Source of the DNA: Treponema sp.
GTDB lineage: Bacteria > Spirochaetota > Spirochaetia > Treponematales > Breznakiellaceae
Direction of reading: 5' to 3'
Assembly (NCBI GenBank): GCA_031254795.1
Contig: JAIRTS010000230.1
Coordinates: forward strand, 1 to 5,428
DNA length: 5,428 nucleotides
Positions 1-4,298 of the stretch are shown piece by piece (the stretch's first letter is position 1; every line of letters begins with the position of its first letter). A program made the position numbers and the translations under genes. The notes below the pieces were generated by a model. It saw only the letters and a program-made list of their open reading frames with translations. It did not search any database and was not told where the DNA came from.

Positions 1-138
1 TTTTTCGCGCTTCCGCGCCGGCGCCGCAACTTTGGCCTTGAATTTTTTCGGGTATACGCCGTTCTTTCTCTTTCGCGCTTTTTCCTTGTTAATCTTATGC
101 GTGAACGTATCACTTATTGACGATAAATATATTGACAC
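1..138 (-). CDS. Probable IS3-family OrfA transposase, N-terminal fragment
   Basis: An open frame of 46 codons runs leftwards off the window from a GTG at 138-136; a TAG lies in frame just upstream, so GTG is the only usual start codon visible. Residues 29-46 read Y-P-K-K-FKAKVA-A-P-A-R-K-R-E-K. This fits the opening of IS3-type OrfA proteins (HTH_Tnp_1 family), where a basic stretch is followed by Y-x-x-x-FKAKVA-x-x-A-x-x-x-E-K. OrfA supplies the helix-turn-helix DNA-binding part of the transposase, normally completed by an OrfB integrase domain after a programmed frameshift. The 28 residues before the motif are more than is usual, and no Shine-Dalgarno is visible, so the start is uncertain. 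Both other-strand frames 1 and 2 are also open over about 1-118 and 2-139, so the call rests on the motif alone. The gene may be intact or a relic; everything diagnostic lies outside the window. Confidence 0.42.
   Translation of the reverse strand, partial: MSIYLSSISDTFTHKINKEKARKRKNGVYPKKFKAKVAAPARKREK
115..136. repeat. Direct repeat TATTGAC x2, 15-bp period
   Basis: The heptamer TATTGAC occurs at 115-121 and again at 130-136, with starts 15 bp apart. The second copy overlaps the -35 box of the promoter at 132-160, and both lie at the start of the transposase-like frame. The pair could be a regulator or transposase binding site near an element end, or a chance match in AT-rich DNA. GTGA-N5-TCAC (101-113) just to the left is a further weak inverted repeat. 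Confidence 0.3.
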
Positions 139-160
139 ATGATCATACTAATGTTACACT
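132..160 (+). promoter_or_regulatory. Sigma70-type promoter with extended -10
   Basis: The -35 box TTGACA (132-137) is a perfect consensus. A 17-bp spacer separates it from TACACT (155-160). TG at 152-153 sits one base before the -10 box, giving an extended -10. Transcription would start near 167 and point toward the mal genes, which implies a leader of about 355 nt before the first start codon at 522. The promoter lies within or directly beside the transposase-like frame at 1-138, so it may be an outward promoter formed at an insertion-sequence end. No experimental start is known to me. Confidence 0.6.
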
Positions 161-420
161 TTAACTGTGAAAATAGTAATTTTTTTACCTGACGAGCCTC
201 CGCGCGGCAAACACGAACATGGAGTTTGCGAATCAGAGGGTCGGCGCGGCAAATGTCGCGCTGGTTTGAACGAAGGTCAGGCGAATCTTCGACTGCAATG
301 AAATTTATAATAGCGTCTGGCCTAACGCCAAAGTTCTGCACGCGGCGTCCGCTTCAACCGCGACAAGCGCGAACTGGAGGTTGCGGCCATTCGGATCGAC
401 GGGGAGGCTACCCCGTTGCG
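161..420. other. Leader or intergenic region with no defensible gene
   Basis: No frame here has both a ribosome binding site and a recognisable product. Two fragments look somewhat protein-like. On the minus strand a GTG-started frame (341 to 114, 75 codons) contains R-P-D-A-I-I-N-F-I-A, loosely like the N-A-A segment of short-chain dehydrogenases, but the rest does not fit. On the plus strand, codons from 326 to the TAA at 464-466 read a plausible C-terminus (including FNRDKRELEVAAIRIDGEA) that runs straight through the hairpin at 421-464, with a stop at 323-325 upstream. These may be relics of a gene disrupted by the neighbouring insertion element. If the promoter at 132-160 is used, the region would be transcribed as the 5' leader of the mal genes. 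Confidence 0.4.
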
Positions 421-464
421 AATTGAGGCTGTTTCAAAACTGAAGTTTTGGAATAGCCTCAATT
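421..464 (+). repeat. 20-bp stem, 4-nt loop hairpin upstream of permease
   Basis: AATTGAGGCT (421-430) is the exact reverse complement of AGCCTCAATT (455-464). Inside it, CAAAAC (435-440) pairs with GTTTTG (445-450) around a TGAA loop (441-444). The four intervening pairs are G-U, U-A, U-A and U-G, so all 20 positions pair in plus-strand RNA, 18 of them Watson-Crick. The two wobbles would be C-A mismatches in minus-strand RNA, which favours a role in rightward transcripts. No T-run follows on the plus strand (AAAGAATC comes next), so it is not a textbook intrinsic terminator. It could be a terminator for an upstream gene, an RNA stability or attenuation element, or one copy of a dispersed palindromic repeat. 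No second copy is seen in this window. Confidence 0.75.
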
Positions 465-508
465 AAAGAATCAAATTTGAGTGAAGACTCAATAAATAAC
501 CATAGGAG

Positions 509-516
509 AAAGGAGG
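509..516 (+). promoter_or_regulatory. Ribosome binding site of first permease
   Basis: AAAGGAGG, a near-perfect anti-16S match, ends five bases before the ATG at 522. It decides the start: the frame is open back to a TTG at 477, but that codon has no comparable site, and the 15 extra residues it would add are charged and unlike a permease N-terminus. Confidence 0.85.
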
Positions 517-521
517 TTTTT

Positions 522-1364
522 ATGAACAGATCGATTTCAAAGTATTTCTGGTTTTTCGTAGGGCCCACGCTTGTCGCGTTTGTCGTAGCGTTTGTCCTGC
601 CCTTTTTGACGGGCATCGTGTTGTCATTCACACGGTTTACCACCGTGCTTGACGCGCGGTGGGTTGGATTGAGCAACTACGCGCTGGCTTTCTCCAACCC
701 TGATTTTCTGAACGCGCTTGGTTTCTCAGCGCGGTTCACCATAACATCTGTGATCTTCATCAACGCGCTCGCCTTTACCCTCGCGTTGTTCCTGACCCGC
801 GGCTATAAGGGGACAAACGTGTTCCGCACCCTGATATTCATGCCTAATCTCATCGGCGGCATCGTGCTTGGCTATATCTGGCAGTTTATCATCAACGGGT
901 ACCTCAGCATTTTCGGGGTCACCATCACGGTTGATCCCAAATACGGATTCTGGAGCCTTGTGATCCTGAATTGTTGGCAATACGCCGGATACATGATGAT
1001 CATCTTCATCGCGGGCATTCAAAACATACCGGAAGAACTCATGGAAGCGGCGCAGATCGACGGCGCCGGAAAACTGACGACATTGACGCGGATCACGATT
1101 CCGCTCATCATGCCGTCCATCACGATTACGATGTTTTTGTCAATCACCAACTCATTCAGAATGTTCGATCAAAACCTTTCGCTCACCGCCGGACTTCCGG
1201 CGAAGCGCACCGCTATGGTCGCCCTTGACATTTACAACACCTTCTACAGCCGCAACGGGTGGGAAGGGGTTGGACAGGCGAAAGCCATCATGTTCTTTAT
1301 CATGGTGGTGATTGTTTCGCTTATTCAGCTTTCCATTACGAGAAAGCGGGAGGTTGAAAATTGA
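522..1364 (+). CDS. Sugar ABC transporter permease, MalF/UgpA type
   Basis: This 280-residue protein is a membrane-spanning subunit of a CUT1-family carbohydrate importer, working as a heterodimer with the next gene product in the cytoplasmic membrane. About six hydrophobic segments are visible (roughly residues 10-35, 70-93, 103-125, 143-167, 195-212 and 256-273). The coupling loop that docks onto the ATPase is clear at residues 171-198: E-E-L-M-E-A-A-Q-I-D-G-A-G, then I-P-L-I-M-P, the EAA motif of binding-protein-dependent permeases. The length matches UgpA/LacF-like permeases and lacks the large periplasmic insertion of enteric MalF. It overlaps the next gene by four bases. Linkage to malQ suggests malto-oligosaccharide transport, but substrate cannot be read from the permease itself, so no gene symbol is given. 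No substrate-binding protein precedes it. Confidence 0.93.
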   Translation: MNRSISKYFWFFVGPTLVAFVVAFVLPFLTGIVLSFTRFTTVLDARWVGLSNYALAFSNPDFLNALGFSARFTITSVIFINALAFTLALFLTRGYKGTNVFRTLIFMPNLIGGIVLGYIWQFIINGYLSIFGVTITVDPKYGFWSLVILNCWQYAGYMMIIFIAGIQNIPEELMEAAQIDGAGKLTTLTRITIPLIMPSITITMFLSITNSFRMFDQNLSLTAGLPAKRTAMVALDIYNTFYSRNGWEGVGQAKAIMFFIMVVIVSLIQLSITRKREVEN

Positions 1365-2212
1365 ATTCCCTGCAATCCTCAAAAAAAACCCTGGCGGGAA
1401 AAATACTGGTGTTCGCGGTTCTGATAGTCGCCGCGTTGATATTTATCGCCCCCATTCTGCTGATACTGATGAATTCGTTCAAGGGAAAACTCTTCATATC
1501 GGATGTTCCCTTCGCCTTTCCCGCAAATGATTCTTTTGTCGGGCTTGACAACTACGTCCACGGAGTCGCCGCGACCGGTTTTCCCATGGCGTTCTGCTGG
1601 TCGCTGTTTATCACGGTTTTCTCCGTGGCGATTATCGTGCTTTTTTCAAGCATGACCGGCTGGTACATAACGCGGCAAAACGAGGGGTTCAACAACCTGT
1701 TGTACTTCGCTTTTGTGTTCGCCATGATAGTGCCATTTCAGATGGTGATGTTCCCGCTTACGAAAGTGGCGAATATGTTGCACCTTGACAATCCGGTGGG
1801 AATTTTGGTGGTTTACCTCGGCTTTGGAGCCGGACAATCCGTGTTTCTGTTCTGCGGATTTGTGAAGTCCGTACCCATCGCGGTTGAGGAAGCGGCCACC
1901 ATTGACGGCTGCACGCCCATCAGCGCGTTTTTCAACATCGTGTTGCCCATGCTCTCGCCCATTGCCATCACGGTCGCCATCATAAACGCCATGTGGATTT
2001 GGAACGACTTCCTGCTTCCCTTCCTGCTTATCGGCTCGGAATACCGGACAATTCCGGTCGCGGTTCAGTACCTTCGCACCGGATACGGTTCAATCGACAT
2101 GGGAAACATGATGGCGATCATCGTACTTGCGATTCTCCCGATAATCGCGTTCTATTTCTCGTGCCAGAGGTACATTATTGAAGGCGTCACCGCCGGATCG
2201 GTGAAGGGTTGA
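1361..2212 (+). CDS. Sugar ABC transporter permease, MalG/UgpE type
   Basis: This 283-residue protein is the second permease subunit. It carries an N-terminal membrane segment (about 14-37), further segments near 76-98, 112-131, 145-167, 200-222 and 250-267, and the EAA loop at 171-200 (V-P-I-A-V-E-E-A-A-T-I-D-G-C, then L-P-M-L-S-P). The C-terminus YIIEGVTAGSVKG is characteristic of MalG-type subunits, whose tail contacts the ATPase. The start is TTG at 1361, sharing TTGA with the stop of the preceding gene; GGGAGG (1348-1353) lies seven bases upstream. The overlap implies translational coupling and a matched supply of the two permeases. malQ follows six bases after the stop. Substrate assignment to alpha-glucans is inferred from that neighbour only. 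Confidence 0.93.
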   Translation: MNSLQSSKKTLAGKILVFAVLIVAALIFIAPILLILMNSFKGKLFISDVPFAFPANDSFVGLDNYVHGVAATGFPMAFCWSLFITVFSVAIIVLFSSMTGWYITRQNEGFNNLLYFAFVFAMIVPFQMVMFPLTKVANMLHLDNPVGILVVYLGFGAGQSVFLFCGFVKSVPIAVEEAATIDGCTPISAFFNIVLPMLSPIAITVAIINAMWIWNDFLLPFLLIGSEYRTIPVAVQYLRTGYGSIDMGNMMAIIVLAILPIIAFYFSCQRYIIEGVTAGSVKG

Positions 2213-2218
2213 GCCGCC

Positions 2219-3745
2219 ATGCAAGAAGAGAAGCGCATGTTCGCGCGGGCTTCGGGCATCCTGCTTGCGGTTTCCAGCCTGCCTTCGCCATACGGCATCG
2301 GCAGTTTCGGCAAAATGGCGAAAGACTGGATCGATTTTCTTGAGCGCGCGGGGCAGAAGTACTGGCAAATGCTTCCCCTTGGAGTCACAAGCTGGGGCGA
2401 CAGCCCGTACATGAGTTTTTCAGCCTTTGCGATAAACCCGTACTACATTGATCTTGACGCCCTCTGCGAACAGGGGTTGCTTGAAAAACGGGAAATCACG
2501 GCGTTGGACTGGGGGCGGAGTCCCGATACGGCGGATTACGCGCTTTTGTACCGGAACAGGGAGATTGTCTTGTCCCGCGCTTTTTCCCGCGTCCGCCACA
2601 CGCTTGAGGCAAACACGGATTTTACGCGTTTTTGCGAGAAAAACGACTCGTGGCTCAAGGACTTTTGTCTTTTCATGGCGCTCAAGAAGTCGCATGGAGG
2701 CGTCTCATGGCTCGAATGGGAGCGGGATATACGCCTGCGTGACCCCTCCGCGCTTGAACGGCATGGGAAAGACCTTGCCGAAGCGGCGCGATACAACGCT
2801 TTTTTGCAATTTCTCGCATTCACCCAATGGAATGACATAAAGAGCTACGCCAATAGCAAAAACATCTCGATTATCGGGGACATGCCGATCTATGTCGCCA
2901 TTGACAGCGCCGATGTGTGGGCGAACGGTGATTTTTTCCAACTTGACGAGGATCACATGCCCGTCCGGGTGGCGGGCTGTCCGCCTGACGCCTTCGCGCC
3001 GAAAGGTCAACTATGGGGCAATCCGCTTTACAACTGGGAGAAGATGGCTGAAACGGGTTTCGCGTGGTGGATTTCCCGTATTAAGGAAAACAGCGCGTTG
3101 TACGATGTAGTGCGGATCGATCATTTTCGAGGTTTTGAAACTTACTATTCGATCCCCTACGGCGCGCCGGACGCCTCAAACGGCAAATGGACGCAGGGGC
3201 CGGGACTGGCGTTTGTCAATGCGGTCAACAAGGCGCTGCCCGGCGCCGCTATTATCGCCGAAGACTTGGGCTATCGTACGCCGGAGGTCTCAGCCCTGCT
3301 TGCCGCTTCCGGCTATCCTGGCATGAAGGTGTTGCAATTCGCCTTTGATTCACGGGAAAACAGCGACTACATGCCCTACACCTACCCGCGTAACTGCGTT
3401 GTGTACACGGGCACGCATGACAACACCACCACTCTCGACTGGTTCGCAAGCGCACGGCGCGAAGACGTTGAGCTTGCCAAAGATTATCTTGGCGTGGATA
3501 ATCCGGTTGACGGCGTTCGGGGATTCATCCGCGCCGCGCTTTCCAGCGTCGCCGACCTCGCCGTCATCCCCATGCAGGATTATCTCTGTCTGGGCGCGGA
3601 AGCCCGCATGAACGCGCCTTCCACCCTTGGAGGAAACTGGCGGTGGCGTATGTCGCCTGACGTGTTGAGCGGTGGCGGAGACGGCGCCAGCGCCGCGCTT
3701 GCCAAAAAGCTCAGGCGGCTCGCCGAAGTGAACGGGAGATTGTAA
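2219..3745 (+). CDS. malQ: 4-alpha-glucanotransferase (amylomaltase), GH77
   Basis: This cytoplasmic enzyme transfers alpha-1,4-glucan segments between malto-oligosaccharides, releasing glucose and longer chains. The 508 residues match the short bacterial GH77 form (as in Thermus), without the N-terminal extension of enteric MalQ. Landmarks in order: SGILLAVSSLPSPYGIGSFG (12-31), GDSPYMSFSAFAINPYYIDLD (60-80), VAGCPPDAFAPKGQLWGNPL (251-270), VRIDHFRGF with nucleophile D301 (298-306), AEDLG with acid/base E348 (347-351), THDN with the third carboxylate D401 (399-402), and GGNWRWRM (471-478). All three catalytic carboxylates are therefore present. The ATG at 2219 lies six bases after the permease stop, with AAGGG (2204-2208) upstream. 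An in-frame ATG at 2237 after AGAAGAGAAG is an equally credible start, six residues shorter. It is probably cotranscribed with both permeases, metabolising what they import. Confidence 0.97.
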   Translation: MQEEKRMFARASGILLAVSSLPSPYGIGSFGKMAKDWIDFLERAGQKYWQMLPLGVTSWGDSPYMSFSAFAINPYYIDLDALCEQGLLEKREITALDWGRSPDTADYALLYRNREIVLSRAFSRVRHTLEANTDFTRFCEKNDSWLKDFCLFMALKKSHGGVSWLEWERDIRLRDPSALERHGKDLAEAARYNAFLQFLAFTQWNDIKSYANSKNISIIGDMPIYVAIDSADVWANGDFFQLDEDHMPVRVAGCPPDAFAPKGQLWGNPLYNWEKMAETGFAWWISRIKENSALYDVVRIDHFRGFETYYSIPYGAPDASNGKWTQGPGLAFVNAVNKALPGAAIIAEDLGYRTPEVSALLAASGYPGMKVLQFAFDSRENSDYMPYTYPRNCVVYTGTHDNTTTLDWFASARREDVELAKDYLGVDNPVDGVRGFIRAALSSVADLAVIPMQDYLCLGAEARMNAPSTLGGNWRWRMSPDVLSGGGDGASAALAKKLRRLAEVNGRL

Positions 3746-3749
3746 AAAC

Positions 3750-3774
3750 GGCGCGCGGCCGACGGTTGCGCGCC
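3750..3774. terminator. GC-rich hairpin just after malQ, possible terminator
   Basis: GGCGCGC (3750-3756) pairs perfectly with GCGCGCC (3768-3774), beginning five bases after the malQ stop. In plus-strand RNA the stem extends inward by two G-U and two C-G pairs to 11 bp around a GAC loop, but TCCCCTACC follows instead of a U-run. On the minus strand the 7-bp stem is followed by G and five T residues (complement of 3744-3748), the canonical arrangement for a leftward terminator. It probably ends the mal transcript or protects its 3' end, and may act in both directions. Confidence 0.5.
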
Positions 3775-4212
3775 TCCCCTACCCTGCTGAAACGGCGTCC
3801 AAGCCGGAGTCCGAAGAGCCTAGCGAGCCATACGGACACAACGCCCGGACGACCATACCTGCGGCGGATGGAGTCGCGGTGACGCTGGAAGTGATGAGCG
3901 GCGCGCCTCCGTGTACGCCCGCATTGACGCGGATTTCACCACCAGTGTCTGACACCAGCAGGGCGGCGACGCCAAATTTGCCAGGGGTATGCTCGAAGGC
4001 CGGCGGAAAAAAGCCTCGCCGCTTTCATTGCGCGATACGCAAGCCCTTTGCAAACAGGCTCCCGGCAATTCCCCTCAATTCCCCAAAACCCCGCTCGTGA
4101 TCCGCTATTTCTGAATCTATTCTCCATACTTAATCTTTTTGACGCTTACACAAACTATGGCGCGCGCTCCTCAAACCAAAAATTCGCGTCGTTCGTGTTC
4201 TTGTTCGCATTC
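3775..4212. other. Intergenic region, possible gene relic, no intact gene
   Basis: No frame here has a convincing start and ribosome binding site. Plus frame 3 is open from 3732 to a TGA at 4101-4103 with no ATG; its stretch from about 3783 reads P-A-E-T-A-S-K-P-E-S-E-E-P, then TTIPAADGVAVTLEVMSG (3846-3899), which looks like real coding sequence. Just downstream the protein-like reading moves to another frame (SVYARIDADFTTSV, ended by TGA at 3950-3952), as expected of a frameshifted relic. No product is recognised. A short inverted repeat CGGCG (4001-4005) / CGCCG (4017-4021) is present. From about 4100 the sequence turns AT-richer and leads into the next promoter. Confidence 0.4.
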
Positions 4213-4241
4213 TTGGACAAAAGCGGGATATGTGCTATATT
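4213..4241 (+). promoter_or_regulatory. Sigma70-type promoter with extended -10
   Basis: TTGGAC (4213-4218), a 17-bp spacer and TATATT (4236-4241), with TG at 4233-4234 forming an extended -10. Initiation would fall near 4248, giving a leader of about 50 nt to the ATG at 4299. The -10 box overlaps a small inverted repeat, ATATT-TG-AATAT (4237-4248), and AAGCG/CGCTT (4258-4262 / 4267-4271) could form a weak stem in the leader. The layout matches the promoter at 132-160 exactly in spacing and in the TG element. Confidence 0.7.
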
Positions 4242-4285
4242 TGAATATATAAAATGAAAGCGAGTGCGCTTCCATATAGCTCTCC

Positions 4286-4292
4286 AAAGGAG
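4286..4292 (+). promoter_or_regulatory. Ribosome binding site of SUMF1-domain gene
   Basis: AAAGGAG ends six bases before the ATG at 4299. It fixes the start, which also places a clean signal peptide at the N-terminus of the product. Confidence 0.85.
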
Positions 4293-4298
4293 AAACCC

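Noticed and set aside
101..113. GTGA-N5-TCAC as a LacI-type operator upstream of the mal promoter
   Set aside because: Only four pairs per arm and no central CG-symmetric core; it lies about 20 bp upstream of the -35 box, so it is kept only as a weak remark.
477..521. TTG start at 477 giving the first permease 15 extra residues
   Set aside because: The ATG at 522 has a near-perfect AAAGGAGG five bases upstream and gives a normal permease N-terminus; the TTG has no comparable site and lies just past the hairpin.
434..676. Minus-strand 80-codon frame across the first permease start
   Set aside because: It is antisense to the confirmed permease N-terminus and passes through the hairpin; no recognisable domain.
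726..1022. Minus-strand frame of 98 codons inside the first permease gene
   Set aside because: H-, D- and E-rich reading is the typical complement of hydrophobic membrane-protein codons; no start signal or motif.
4139..4160. TTGACG (4139-4144) with CTATGG as a second promoter before the SUMF1-domain gene
   Set aside because: The spacing is only about 10-12 bp and nothing resembling a -10 box lies at 17 bp; the promoter at 4213-4241 is far better.
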